35,916 nucleotides of DNA from JBBKWJ01 sp037968895 (GCA_037968895.1 JBBKWJ010000200.1:1-35916), one strand, 5' to 3'; shown: positions 15,796 to 25,228, numbered from the stretch's first letter. The notes: generated from the sequence alone by a model not told the origin. Translations and numbers: made by a program.

Positions 15796-15846
15796 AAAAG
15801 CAGCTGCTTTTCGGACCCATTTTCGGGCTGAAAAGCGGCTGCTTTT
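15796..15846 (+). terminator. Long terminator hairpin after ahcY (shared-arm element, copy A)
   Basis: The arm at 15796-15812 pairs with 15830-15846 over 17 bp, broken only by a T/G wobble (15805 with 15837). Inner pairs extend it (GG/CT, then CCC/GGG) to a 6-nt loop. The base of the stem is an A4/T4 tract, and CTAGTTTT follows. The outer 14 bp are the same as in the element at 35716-35767, including the position of the wobble. Confidence 0.8.
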
Positions 15847-15893
15847 CTAGTTTTACTCCTTGAGGGCGCCGGACAGATGTCACACCCGATAGG

Positions 15894-15899
15894 TATTGT
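15894..15899 (+). promoter_or_regulatory. -10 box TATTGT of comF-hpf, leaderless arrangement
   Basis: TATTGT is followed by CGCGTC (6 nt) and the comF ATG at 15906. CGGACA (15870-15875) lies 18 nt upstream as a poor -35 candidate. There is no SD. Confidence 0.42.
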
Positions 15900-15905
15900 C
15901 GCGTC

Positions 15906-16559
15906 ATGTTCTTTGCTCGCAACTGTCCTGTGTGCGCCCGTCCTCACCGCAGCGTTTGCCCTGGGTGTTGGGAATCGCTAACCCCTGCTGGCGATCTGAC
16001 CGTGGATGGTATTAACTGGTGTCACGCGATCTTCGCTTACACCCCAGAGATTCGATCGGTTGTTCTGACGGCAAAAAACAGCGGACGACGAGACCTGCTT
16101 CGAAAAGCAGCAACACTCATGGCCGACGAGGTAGCCACCTCGCGCCAACTCCAGCCGTACGATGCCGTCACGTGGGTTCCGGCTAGCCCGGCCCAGCGAC
16201 GTCGTCGAGGTTTCGACCAAGGTCGGGTCCTGGGTCGGTCTGTCGCCCGTCGCCTCGGTGTGCCTGCGCAACCCCTGCTTCGTCGCTCGGGGGCTGCCCA
16301 AACGGGTCGTTCTCGAGAGGCACGTTTAAATGGACCCGATATTCAGTCTCTTCGACCCTGTAGCGGAACACTGCTACTCGTCGATGATGTAGTGACCACT
16401 GGTGCTTCGCTTCGGCGGGCATCGGAGGTCCTCTATAACTCAGGAGCGAGTCGGGTTGATGCTGTGGCCTTTGCCGCAGTCCAACCGAATCACTCACTCA
16501 CGAGTTCATTCCCGACCAATAATGCGTTGAAAGGAGCCTCCCATGGAGGTAAACGTTAG
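15906..16559 (+). CDS. ComF-family phosphoribosyltransferase-like protein
   Basis: The 217-residue protein has an N-terminal zinc ribbon (CPVC, Cys7/Cys10; CPGC, Cys18/Cys21) and a type I phosphoribosyltransferase fold with the PRPP loop LLLVDDVVTTGASL (about 155-168). The RRRRGFDQ motif, typical of ComF/GntX proteins, precedes it. In competent bacteria ComF takes part in DNA uptake; in most others its role is not known, and I see no competence genes here. Its 3' end overlaps hpf by 17 bp, so hpf translation likely depends on passage through comF. The same comF-hpf-secA order occurs in mycobacteria. Confidence 0.87.
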   Translation: MFFARNCPVCARPHRSVCPGCWESLTPAGDLTVDGINWCHAIFAYTPEIRSVVLTAKNSGRRDLLRKAATLMADEVATSRQLQPYDAVTWVPASPAQRRRRGFDQGRVLGRSVARRLGVPAQPLLRRSGAAQTGRSREARLNGPDIQSLRPCSGTLLLVDDVVTTGASLRRASEVLYNSGASRVDAVAFAAVQPNHSLTSSFPTNNALKGASHGGKR

Positions 16560-17106
16560 CGGCCGTAACACAACAGTCTCGGAGTCACTGCGAAGGCAGG
16601 CCAACGAGAAAATCAGTCATCTTGATCGAATCATTGGCGATATGGATCGTGCAGAGGTGCATTTCTGGGAAGAGAAAAATCCGAGAATAGGACCGGACAA
16701 AGAGTTCTGCGAAGTCACCATGGAAGGCCATGGCCACCACATCAGGACGAAGGTGTCTGCCCCCGATGGCTTTACTGCCATTGACCTGGCCGTCGACAAG
16801 CTAGAACGCCAGCTGCGAAAGCTGAAGACGAAAGTCCAGAAGCGACACAAAAACCGTCAGAAGCCAGAGATTGATGAAGGACTCGTTCCTGAATCTCTGA
16901 TTCATTCCGACGACGAGGTTGAGCCGATCTACAGCATTGTCAAGACCAAGCAGTTCACCGTGACCGAAATGGCTGCAGATGAAGCCGCGCTCCAGATGGA
17001 CCTTCTTAATCACGACTTCTACGTGTTCCGCAACGTCGATACTGGCCTCGGGGCTGTTGTTTACCGGCGAGAAGACGGCGATATCGGGCTCATTAACGTG
17101 AACTAG
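16543..17106 (+). CDS. hpf: Ribosome hibernation promoting factor, long form
   Basis: The 187-residue protein has an N-terminal S30AE domain (about 1-105), beginning MEVNVSGRNTTVSESLR. Its basic helix carries DKLERQLRKLKTKVQKRHK. A linker leads to the C-terminal dimerisation domain (about 125-187) with IVKTKQFTVTEMAADEAALQM and GAVVYRREDGDIGLI. Long HPFs block the decoding centre and join two 70S ribosomes into inactive 100S dimers in stationary phase. The start has AAGGAG at 16531-16536, 6 nt before the ATG, inside the end of comF. A hairpin separates it from secA. Confidence 0.93.
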   Translation: MEVNVSGRNTTVSESLRRQANEKISHLDRIIGDMDRAEVHFWEEKNPRIGPDKEFCEVTMEGHGHHIRTKVSAPDGFTAIDLAVDKLERQLRKLKTKVQKRHKNRQKPEIDEGLVPESLIHSDDEVEPIYSIVKTKQFTVTEMAADEAALQMDLLNHDFYVFRNVDTGLGAVVYRREDGDIGLINVN

Positions 17107-17128
17107 TCCCGTAAAAACCAGAACTAAA

Positions 17129-17162
17129 GCCGTGGCACGTCTTCACAAGGGCGTGCCACGGC
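17129..17162 (+). terminator. Hairpin between hpf and secA
   Basis: GCCGTGGCACG (17129-17139) pairs perfectly with CGTGCCACGGC (17152-17162) over 11 bp, with a 12-nt loop. There is no T-run after it, so it may be an imperfect terminator or a processing or attenuation site. It makes an upstream GTG start for secA at 17132 unlikely. Confidence 0.5.
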
Positions 17163-17178
17163 CGCGCATGTATCCGGC

Positions 17179-17184
17179 TAGACT
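17179..17184 (+). promoter_or_regulatory. Possible -10 box TAGACT of secA
   Basis: TAGACT ends 10 nt before the secA ATG at 17195 and lies just after the hpf hairpin. It would give a transcript with almost no leader. Confidence 0.35.
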
Positions 17185-17194
17185 TTCCAGCCGG

Positions 17195-19987
17195 ATGAAG
17201 CTCCTAAATAAAATTCTCAAAGCAGGCGATGGCAAGCGCCTCAAAGCCATCAAAAGTGTCGTCGATCCGGTGCAAGCGTTGGCCTCTGATTACGCCGCGC
17301 TCACCGACGATGAGCTCCAAGCAAAGACCGTCGAGTTCAAGACGCGGATCGATAACGGAGCAAGTGTTGACGATCTGATGGTCGAGGCATTTGCAACCGT
17401 TCGGGAGGCGGCCGACCGAGTTCTTGGGCTGCGCCCATACGACGTCCAGGTAATGGGCGGCGCCGCCCTCCACTGGGGGTGGGTCGCCGAGATGAAGACC
17501 GGCGAGGGCAAAACCCTCGTTTCTACTTTGCCTGTGTATCTCAACGCGCTTGCGGGTAATGGTGTCCACGTCATCACTGTCAACGACTACCTGGCAACCC
17601 GAGACAGCGAGTGGATGGGCCAGGTCTACAATTTTATGGGTCTCACGACCGGACTCATCGTTCCCGGCAACAACGATCAGGCATTCAAACGAGCCCAGTA
17701 CGCAGCTGACATCACCAACGGCACCAACAACGAGTTCGGTTTCGACTACCTCCGCGACAACATGGCTCGCAGCGCTCCAGAAATGGTCCAGCGCGGCCAT
17801 AGCTACGCGATCGTCGACGAGATCGACTCGATTCTGATCGATGAGGCTCGAACACCGCTCATCATCTCGGGCAAGGTGAAGGGGGCTGCCGACCTCTATG
17901 TGAAGTTTGCTGGCGTTGTGCGCAAGCTTGAACGCGACGAGCACTATGACGTCGACGAAGAGAAGCGCATGGTCGCAATTACCGACGAGGGCATCTCGCG
18001 GGTCGAGGAGATCCTCGAGATCAACAACCTGTACGACGGCGTGCAAGGCGACCTCGTCCACCAACTCAACGCAGCCCTGCGGGCAAAAGAACTCTTCCAT
18101 CGCGACAAGGACTACCTCGTCGGAGACGGCGAGGTCCGCATTGTTGATGAGTTCACCGGCCGTGTGCTCGACGGTCGTCGCTGGTCAGATGGCCTCCACC
18201 AAGCAGTTGAGGCCAAAGAGGGTGTTGCGATCAAGGAAGAGCAACAGACACTCGCAACGGTGACGCTTCAGAACTACTTCCGCATGTACGGGAAGTTGGC
18301 CGGCATGACGGGCACGGCGCTCAATGACGCAGCCGAGCTCGAAACGACCTACAACCTGCCAGTCGTGCAGATTCCGACGAACATGCCGCTTATTCGCGCT
18401 GACCAGTCTGATCTGATTTACAAGACTGAAGAGGCGAAGTTCGCCGCTTGTATCGACGACATCCAGGAGCGCGTCGAGAAGGGACAGCCGGTCCTTGTGG
18501 GCACGGCTTCGGTCGCAAAGTCTGAGGTTCTGTCAGACCTTATGAAACAACGTGGCGTTGCCCACGAGATCCTTAACGCCAAGCAGCTTTTCCGTGAGGC
18601 CGACATCGTGGCCCAAGCTGGTCAGCCGGGAGCAATAACCGTCGCCACGAACATGGCTGGCCGTGGTGTCGACATCGTGCTCGGAGGCAATGCCGAGAAG
18701 CTTGCAGAGCGCGACACCAAGGAAGCCGGCTACGAACTCGATTCCGAGCTTGGCGCACCCTTCCTGGCCGACCGATTGGCCTATTGGGAACCAATCTGCC
18801 ACGAGCAAGGAGACGCCGTTCGGGATGCAGGCGGCCTCTATGTGCTTGCCACCGAGCGTCACGAGAGCCGACGAATCGACAACCAGCTTCGAGGTCGATC
18901 AGGACGCCAGGGCGATCCGGGCGAAACCCGTTTCTACCTTTCTCTTGAAGACGACCTCATGCGTATCTTCGCCACTGGTGCGATGAGCTGGGTCATGGAC
19001 CGGGCACTGCCCGAAGATGTTCCGATCGAATCTGGCATGGTGACCAAGTCAGTCGAGCGAGCTCAGAACACCGTTGAGCAGCGCAACGCCGAGATTCGCA
19101 AGAACGTGCTCGACTACGACGAGGTCTACAACCAGCAACGCAAGGTTGTGTATGGCCGTCGCGCCCAAATCATCGAACAGGGCGACCTCCGCGATACCAC
19201 GTTGGCATCGATCGGACAGGTCGCCGATCTGCTCGTGTCCACTCACTGCGTCGAAGAGCTCGACGACTCGTGGGACCTCGATGGCCTTGTCACGGAGCTG
19301 CATAGCTTTTGGCCGTCAACGCTAAAGGCCGACGACTACGCCAAAGCCGATAGCACCACCGAGATTCGTGAAATGGTTGAGGCCGACGGCGTTTCTCACT
19401 ACGAGCAACGAGAAGCTGAGCTCACGCCCGACGTTCTTCGTCAAATCGAGCGTCAGATCATGCTGCAGCTGATCGACCAGCGGTGGCGAGAGCATCTGGC
19501 CGAGATGGACGAACTCCGGAGCGGCATCAACCTTCGAGCAATGGGTCAGAAAGACCCGCTCATCGAGTGGCAGCGTGAAGGATTTGACCTATTCGCCGGA
19601 ATGATGACCGGGCTAAACACCGACTTCGTTCGCTACGTCATGCATGTGCAGGTTGTGCAACAGCCCCAACCAGAAGCGCCCGAAGTGACGACAGAGTCGG
19701 CGGCGGCAGTGCCCCAGCCGAATCTTGGTGGTCTTGCCGATTCGAAGAGCGGTGCGAACACCAAGCCAGCAGCTCAAGTTCGTCAGGTGGCGCAAGCCCC
19801 TGCCACCACCAATGTCCAGGCGGCTAAGGCCGACGCGAGGGCTTTGACCGGTCGAGGCACCACCATGGCGCAAGAGCCCGAGAAGGCTCAGCCTGTGGTG
19901 AAAGACGAGTGGGACAAGACTCCGCGCAACGCTCCGTGCCCTTGTGGCAGCGGGAAGAAATTCAAAAACTGTCACGGCAACAAGTAG
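17195..19987 (+). CDS. secA: Preprotein translocase ATPase SecA
   Basis: The 930-residue SecA drives secretory proteins through SecYEG by ATP hydrolysis. It begins MKLLNKILKAGDGKRLK, the usual family start. Walker A is MKTGEGKT (about 100-107) and the DEAD-like box is VDEIDSILIDEARTPL (from about 207). The second helicase half has ATNMAGRGVDI, RRIDNQLRGRSGRQGDPG and VMDRALPEDVPIESGMV. The C-terminal linker is long and Gln/Ala-rich and ends in a SEC-C zinc motif CPCGSGKKFKNCHG that binds SecB or phospholipid. ATG 17195 is chosen because an upstream GTG (17132) lies in a hairpin and would add unrelated sequence. This is the housekeeping SecA1 type by length. Confidence 0.97.
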   Translation: MKLLNKILKAGDGKRLKAIKSVVDPVQALASDYAALTDDELQAKTVEFKTRIDNGASVDDLMVEAFATVREAADRVLGLRPYDVQVMGGAALHWGWVAEMKTGEGKTLVSTLPVYLNALAGNGVHVITVNDYLATRDSEWMGQVYNFMGLTTGLIVPGNNDQAFKRAQYAADITNGTNNEFGFDYLRDNMARSAPEMVQRGHSYAIVDEIDSILIDEARTPLIISGKVKGAADLYVKFAGVVRKLERDEHYDVDEEKRMVAITDEGISRVEEILEINNLYDGVQGDLVHQLNAALRAKELFHRDKDYLVGDGEVRIVDEFTGRVLDGRRWSDGLHQAVEAKEGVAIKEEQQTLATVTLQNYFRMYGKLAGMTGTALNDAAELETTYNLPVVQIPTNMPLIRADQSDLIYKTEEAKFAACIDDIQERVEKGQPVLVGTASVAKSEVLSDLMKQRGVAHEILNAKQLFREADIVAQAGQPGAITVATNMAGRGVDIVLGGNAEKLAERDTKEAGYELDSELGAPFLADRLAYWEPICHEQGDAVRDAGGLYVLATERHESRRIDNQLRGRSGRQGDPGETRFYLSLEDDLMRIFATGAMSWVMDRALPEDVPIESGMVTKSVERAQNTVEQRNAEIRKNVLDYDEVYNQQRKVVYGRRAQIIEQGDLRDTTLASIGQVADLLVSTHCVEELDDSWDLDGLVTELHSFWPSTLKADDYAKADSTTEIREMVEADGVSHYEQREAELTPDVLRQIERQIMLQLIDQRWREHLAEMDELRSGINLRAMGQKDPLIEWQREGFDLFAGMMTGLNTDFVRYVMHVQVVQQPQPEAPEVTTESAAAVPQPNLGGLADSKSGANTKPAAQVRQVAQAPATTNVQAAKADARALTGRGTTMAQEPEKAQPVVKDEWDKTPRNAPCPCGSGKKFKNCHGNK

Positions 19988-19990
19988 CCG

Positions 19991-21100
19991 ATGGCCGACC
20001 TCCCTGGCGACCTTGTGTCGCTTCGAACCGAGCTTTCTGAAGCCGCGGAATATCTGCGTATCGATGAGATACGGGCCCGGCTTCCTCAACTCGAGACCGA
20101 GATGGGTCGCCCCGACCTTTGGGACGACGCCGAGCGGGCCAGGGGGGTTCAGACCGAATTTACCCAGGTAAAAGACGACATCGACCTCTACGACCGGCTC
20201 AACGAGCAGATCGAGGACGCCGAGACGCTGTATGAGCTTGGGCGCGAAGAGGGCGACGAGGCGGCCGTTGCCGAGGTTGGCGGTTTGGTCGACCGAATGC
20301 ATGCAGAGTTTGCCGAGCTTGAGCTTCGAGCACTCTTTACTGGCGAATACGACGAAGGCGACGCCGTCTGCGAGGTGCACTCTGGAGCAGGAGGCACCGA
20401 CTCCCAAGACTGGGCCGAGATGCTCTTCTTCATGTACAAGAAGTGGGCTGCAGCTAAGGGCTTCTCATTCGAAGTGACCGATAGTGCCCAAGGTCAAGAA
20501 GCTGGCATTACGGCTGCCACTTTCGTGATCAGGGGCCGATTCGCATATGGCTTCTTGCAGGCCGAACGGGGAGTGCACCGTCTGGTTCGCATCTCGCCCT
20601 TCGACTCCCAGGCCCGCCGCCACACCGCATTCGCCTCGTTCGGAGTTGTTCCCTACATCGAAGACGCAACGAACCAGGTCGAGATTGACGACAAAGACTT
20701 ACGAGTCGACGTCTTCCGTTCGTCTGGTGCAGGCGGTCAGCACGTCAACACAACCGACTCCGCAGTTCGAATCACCCACATTCCGACCGGAATCGTCGTG
20801 TCGTGCCAGAACGAACGAAGTCAGCACCAAAACAAAGAACGCTGTATGCAGATGCTGGCGATGCATCTTGTCGTCCTTGAACGACAAAATCGAGAAGACA
20901 AACTCGCGTCCGAAGCGGGCGAATCGAAGAAGGTCGAGTGGGGTTCACAGATCCGCTCGTACGTGCTCCAGCCGTATCAACAGGTGAAAGACGAGCGCTC
21001 AGGCCTGACCTCTGGCCAACCCGAAGTAGTCCTTGGGGGAGCGGTAGGACAGTTCATGGAAGCATGGCTTCGCTGGCGTCGATCAAGTGCAGCCGATTAA
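19991..21100 (+). CDS. prfB: Peptide chain release factor 2
   Basis: The 369-residue RF2 recognises UGA and UAA stop codons. The codon-recognition tripeptide is SPF (202-204, in RISPFDSQ) and the hydrolysis motif is GGQ (248-250, in GAGGQHVNTTDSAVR). The gene is one uninterrupted frame, so the programmed +1 frameshift that controls RF2 in many bacteria is absent. It starts 3 bp after the secA stop without an SD of its own, suggesting translational coupling to secA. In many actinobacteria prfB precedes ftsE, as here. Confidence 0.96.
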   Translation: MADLPGDLVSLRTELSEAAEYLRIDEIRARLPQLETEMGRPDLWDDAERARGVQTEFTQVKDDIDLYDRLNEQIEDAETLYELGREEGDEAAVAEVGGLVDRMHAEFAELELRALFTGEYDEGDAVCEVHSGAGGTDSQDWAEMLFFMYKKWAAAKGFSFEVTDSAQGQEAGITAATFVIRGRFAYGFLQAERGVHRLVRISPFDSQARRHTAFASFGVVPYIEDATNQVEIDDKDLRVDVFRSSGAGGQHVNTTDSAVRITHIPTGIVVSCQNERSQHQNKERCMQMLAMHLVVLERQNREDKLASEAGESKKVEWGSQIRSYVLQPYQQVKDERSGLTSGQPEVVLGGAVGQFMEAWLRWRRSSAAD

Positions 21101-21154
21101 CAGACCGAACGCGATAGTCTGCCGAGGCTTCCGCGACACGCTTACGAGGTTGCA

Positions 21155-21832
<678 letters not shown>

Positions 21833-21838
21833 GACTTC

Positions 21839-22732
21839 ATGGCTATCAGAGTCGATTACCTTGCGCGCGAAACTGGCAACAACCTCATTCGTACCCCATC
21901 GCTGACGATTGCAACTGTGCTCACCGTGGCTGTATCGCTTGCGCTTCTCGGTGCGGCGCTTGTCATGATGAAGGGCGTCGATGGGCTTAACGCTCGGTTC
22001 AAGGGCGATGTTGAGTTCATCATTTGGGTTGATAAAGAGGCAAGCGAGCAGAACGTCCAAGGGATCCGAGCGGCGCTTGACTCATCGCCAAACGTCCGAG
22101 ATTCGATCTACATCAACCGAGACGAGACCTTCCGAGAGTTTCAGGATTTCTGGGCCGACTCCCCCGAGGTTCTTGCTGCAGTAACTCCCGAGCAACTGCC
22201 GACCTCGTTTCGAGTATCACCTTCCGTCGCCGATCTGAGCCTCGTCGAAGCCCTCGGCCGTGAATTCGACACGCTTCCAGGGGTTCTAAAGGTCGACTAC
22301 GCAGGCGAATACATCAAGAAGCTCGACTCCTTTACCAGAACTGCGTCGACGGTCATGATTGTGACCGCGATTGTCTCGGCCGTGTCCTCGGCCCTTCTGA
22401 TGTACAACACGATTCGGACCGCGCTCTACGCCCGTCGACGCGAGGTTGAAGTCATGCGATTGGTTGGCGCGGCCAACTGGTTCATCCGAATTCCCTTCAT
22501 GCTCGAGGGCATGATCCAGGGGCTGCTCGGGGCCGGCCTTTCGACGCTTGCCGTCTATGGGCTTAACCGGGTGATCACCCAAACCATCGAGTCGTCTGAC
22601 TTCCAACTCTTTGACCCATTCGCGCTCGAACCCTCACAGCTGACGCCGATTGCCCTCATCCTGCTGGCGGTCGGTGCGGGAATTGGCTTCCTTAGTTCGG
22701 GCATCGCGGTTACCCGCTACCTAGATACGTAG
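21839..22732 (+). CDS. ftsX: Cell-division permease FtsX
   Basis: The 297-residue FtsX has the four-helix topology of the family: TM1 about 22-43, an extracytoplasmic loop (about 48-160), TM2 about 165-187, TM3 about 220-241 and TM4 about 266-290. The loop is the part that binds hydrolase partners such as RipC in mycobacteria. The MRLVGAANWFIRIPF motif before TM3 is typical. AGGA lies 4 nt before the ATG. In many actinobacteria smpB follows ftsX; here a convergent azlD does. Confidence 0.95.
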   Translation: MAIRVDYLARETGNNLIRTPSLTIATVLTVAVSLALLGAALVMMKGVDGLNARFKGDVEFIIWVDKEASEQNVQGIRAALDSSPNVRDSIYINRDETFREFQDFWADSPEVLAAVTPEQLPTSFRVSPSVADLSLVEALGREFDTLPGVLKVDYAGEYIKKLDSFTRTASTVMIVTAIVSAVSSALLMYNTIRTALYARRREVEVMRLVGAANWFIRIPFMLEGMIQGLLGAGLSTLAVYGLNRVITQTIESSDFQLFDPFALEPSQLTPIALILLAVGAGIGFLSSGIAVTRYLDT

Positions 22733-22736
22733 CAGC

Positions 22737-23048
22737 CTAGATTCGTAGCAGTGCAGTGGTCGCCCCGGCCAAGGTGACGACCAACCAGAACGGGGCGTTT
22801 CGCCACGCTGCCAGCATTCCGACGGCGACGCCAGCCAACCGCTCGTCGATTACGAGCTGGTTCGTGTTGACGGCGAACGTCTGAGTTACGACAAGGGCGG
22901 CCAGTAGGGCGGGCGGGAGCAGGCCAGCGATATTCTGCATCCGCGGCCCAGAGAGCACTCGCCCGAGTCCGAACCAGCCGGCAGCCTTGAATCCGTATGA
23001 GCCAGCGGCGATGACGGCGACGGTCCACCAACTCACGGTGCCACTCAT
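22737..23048 (-). CDS. azlD: AzlD-like subunit of a branched-chain amino acid exporter
   Basis: The 103-residue membrane protein has about four hydrophobic helices and the AzlD pattern: FKAAGWFGLGR near the start, NIAGLLPPALLAALVVTQTF, and VAVGMLAAWRNAPFWLVV. AzlD is the small partner of AzlC, and together they export branched-chain amino acids and analogues. The gene overlaps the azlC 3' end by 4 bp (ATGA), the usual coupled arrangement. The substrate is inferred from the family. Confidence 0.85.
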   Translation of the reverse strand: MSGTVSWWTVAVIAAGSYGFKAAGWFGLGRVLSGPRMQNIAGLLPPALLAALVVTQTFAVNTNQLVIDERLAGVAVGMLAAWRNAPFWLVVTLAGATTALLRI

Positions 23049-23731
23049 CGTGCACTTCTCGGCGTGTGGATCGCGTATGCACCCAACGCACCGGCGGCGG
23101 CCAGTATCACCGGAACGCCTGGCCGGAAGCCGAGCGTGGCAACCGCGGCAATGGTGCCGCCGAAAATGGCGGCAGTTCGCCCCGCTGGGGTGCGAAGCGC
23201 TGGCATAGCGAGGACGACGAAACCTGCTGCGAACGCGGCGTCGAGGCCAAGCGCTTCAGCGTCGCCGAATACCTGACCGCCTAGTGCGCCGGCGAGCGTT
23301 CCGAGATTCCAAAAGACGAAGACGGCGAGTCCTCCAGCGAAGAATGCGCCCTCGACGTCGGCCGGATCAGGCTGCCCAACAGCGAGGGCGGTCGACTCGT
23401 CGATCGTGAGGTGGGCCGCTCCCGCCCGTTTCCACAGCGACCCCGAGATCTTGCTTGACATGGTCATGCCGTAGAGCCCGTTGCGGGCAGCGAGGAGCAA
23501 GGCAGCCCCGATTGCGGAAACCGGGTCACCACCAGAGCCGATGACCGAAGCCGCGCTGTATTGGGAGGCACCAGTGAAGACGAGCAATGACATTGCACAC
23601 GCTTGGAGCGTGCTGAATCCGCTGTCGACCGCGAGTACGCCGAACCCGGCGCCAAAGATCCCGACTGCAGCGCCCATGATGACCGCATCTTTTGCGTATT
23701 TCTTGGCAGTCAACCGGATTCTCTTTTTCAC
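23045..23731 (-). CDS. azlC: AzlC-like large subunit of a branched-chain amino acid exporter
   Basis: The protein has 228 residues when started at GTG 23731. It has about six to eight hydrophobic helices and the AzlC motifs SLLVFTGASQYSAASVIG, LLLAARNGLYGM and HLTIDESTALAVGQ. The start is chosen at VKKRIRLTAKKYAKDA, a basic pre-helix as in other AzlC proteins. The frame stays open further upstream, but that part would read back over the start of the divergent ferredoxin gene. There is no clear SD. No Lrp-type regulator, which often accompanies azlCD, is adjacent. Confidence 0.83.
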   Translation of the reverse strand: MKKRIRLTAKKYAKDAVIMGAAVGIFGAGFGVLAVDSGFSTLQACAMSLLVFTGASQYSAASVIGSGGDPVSAIGAALLLAARNGLYGMTMSSKISGSLWKRAGAAHLTIDESTALAVGQPDPADVEGAFFAGGLAVFVFWNLGTLAGALGGQVFGDAEALGLDAAFAAGFVVLAMPALRTPAGRTAAIFGGTIAAVATLGFRPGVPVILAAAGALGAYAIHTPRSAR

Positions 23732-23762
23732 TCGCGACGATCGTGTGTGACAGAATGACCCG

Positions 23763-23776
23763 GGCACATCTGTGCC
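23763..23776. promoter_or_regulatory. Candidate operator, inverted repeat GGCACA-TC-TGTGCC
   Basis: A perfect 6+6 dyad with a 2-bp centre lies between azlC and the ferredoxin gene, 13 bp before the latter's AAGGAG SD. It is the right size for a dimeric repressor site controlling the ferredoxin-P450 pair. No regulator gene is nearby. Confidence 0.35.
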
Positions 23777-23804
23777 AAAAGCCATCTGTAAGGAGACAAA
23801 CTCT

Positions 23805-23999
23805 ATGCGCATTAGCGTTGATTCCGAGAAGTGCGAAGGCCACAACCGTTGCTACTCGCTCGCTCCAGGTCTTTTTGACGTCGACGACTACGGGTATGCG
23901 ACCGCGTCAGGCGACGGCATTGTTCCAGAGGGCCAAGAAGACAAGGCCCAACTGGCCGTCGACAATTGTCCTGAATTCGCAATCACGATTGAGGACTGA
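23805..23999 (+). CDS. [3Fe-4S]-type ferredoxin, P450 partner
   Basis: The 64-residue ferredoxin has KCEGHNRCYSLAPGLFDVDDYGYA and a later NCPEFAITIE. The spacing CxxxxxC followed by a single CP fits the 3Fe-4S ferredoxins that feed electrons to actinobacterial cytochromes P450. One Cys of the 4Fe-4S pattern is replaced by His (CEGHNRC), as in that group. AAGGAG (23790-23795) lies 9 nt before the ATG. Two bp separate it from the P450 gene, which strongly implies that they work together. No ferredoxin reductase is in the window. Confidence 0.9.
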   Translation: MRISVDSEKCEGHNRCYSLAPGLFDVDDYGYATASGDGIVPEGQEDKAQLAVDNCPEFAITIED

Positions 24000-24001
24000 G
24001 A

Positions 24002-25228
24002 GTGACCGATTCGCCGACCACGTCGCCGGTTACTGACTGGACTACCGACTACGACATTTTCGATGCGGACTACATCGCCGACCCCTTTTCGGTATGGGAT
24101 GACCTCAGAGAAGAGTGTCCAGTAGCTCACACCGAGAGGTGGGGTGAGTCGTGGTTGCCGACCCGCTACGAAGACGTGGTCGCCCTGGCCCGAATGGTCC
24201 CGGAGCTGTCGTCGAACGACCCCATTGTCGTCCGGCCAGCGGAAGACACCGACGAGAATCTCGTCGACGGATATCGGGTCGTCAACGCGCCGCCAATCAG
24301 TGCTGACCCGCCAGTCCATACGTGGTCGCGGCGCATGATCTTGCCTGCGTTCTCGCCTCGCATGGTCGAGGAGTACGAGGTCGCCACCCGAACGCTATGC
24401 AAGGAGCTCATCGCCGGGTTTATTGACAAAGGCGAGCTCGACGGCGCCGTCGACTACGCCCAGCAAATACCGCCCCGGGTAATCGCCATCTTGCTTGGCG
24501 TCGATGCCAACAAAGCAGACACATTTGTCGAGTGGGTGCGAGGCGTGCTTGAGATCGGGTTGTCCAACCCAGTCGTGCGAAAGGCCTCAAGCGAGAAAAT
24601 CCGCGAGTTCTTTTTCGCTGAGATTGCCGACCGCCGAATTAATCCTGGCGACGACATGATCAGCGATCTGCTCAAGATCGAGATCGATGGTGAGCCGCTT
24701 TCCGACATGCACGTGATGGGAACCTGCAACCTTCTTCTGGTCGCTGGCATCGACACGACCTGGAGCGGTATTGGTTCTGCCCTTTGGCACCTCGCAACTC
24801 ACCCAGAAGATCGTCAGCGGCTCGTCGACGAGCCCGAACTTATCCCAACGGCGATTGAAGAGTTCTTGCGGGCCTACGCGCCAGTGACCATGGCCCGATT
24901 GGTAAAGGAAGAGGTCGAGTTCAACGGCTGTCCCTTTAAACCAAACGACAAGATCCTGATGAACTTCCCAGCGGCCAATCGTGATCCTGAGCAGTTCGAA
25001 GACGCCGACAAGGTCATCATCGACCGTGAGAAGAACCGCCACATCGCTTTTGGCGTTGGCATTCACCGTTGCGCCGGCTCAAACCTTGCCCGCATGGAGA
25101 TGAGGGTTGCGGTCGAGGAGTTCCTCGCTGCAATCCCCGAGTTTTCTATCAAAGAAGGCGAAACAACCACATGGTCGGGCGGCCAGGTCCGCGGACCTCG
25201 CCTGATGCCGATGGTTTTTGAAAGCTAA
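24002..25228 (+). CDS. Cytochrome P450
   Basis: The 408-residue soluble bacterial P450 has the I-helix oxygen-binding motif AGIDTT (248-253), the K-helix ExxR in EEFLR, and the heme loop FGVGIHRCAG with Cys357 as thiolate ligand. GTG at 24002 directly follows the ferredoxin stop. Its substrate cannot be read from the sequence. Nearby crotonase and acyl-CoA ligase genes suggest lipid, terpenoid or aromatic catabolism, but they are separate units. The 3' end overlaps the convergent TauE/SafE gene by 4 bp. Confidence 0.95.
   Translation: MTDSPTTSPVTDWTTDYDIFDADYIADPFSVWDDLREECPVAHTERWGESWLPTRYEDVVALARMVPELSSNDPIVVRPAEDTDENLVDGYRVVNAPPISADPPVHTWSRRMILPAFSPRMVEEYEVATRTLCKELIAGFIDKGELDGAVDYAQQIPPRVIAILLGVDANKADTFVEWVRGVLEIGLSNPVVRKASSEKIREFFFAEIADRRINPGDDMISDLLKIEIDGEPLSDMHVMGTCNLLLVAGIDTTWSGIGSALWHLATHPEDRQRLVDEPELIPTAIEEFLRAYAPVTMARLVKEEVEFNGCPFKPNDKILMNFPAANRDPEQFEDADKVIIDREKNRHIAFGVGIHRCAGSNLARMEMRVAVEEFLAAIPEFSIKEGETTTWSGGQVRGPRLMPMVFES

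Noticed and set aside
17132..17194. Upstream GTG start adding 21 residues to SecA
   Set aside because: It starts within the 11-bp hairpin after hpf, has no SD, and the added residues are unlike SecA N-termini, which begin near MKLLNKIL.
19991..20120. Programmed +1 frameshift in prfB
   Set aside because: The RF2 frame is continuous from its ATG, with no in-frame TGA and no CTTTGA slip site.
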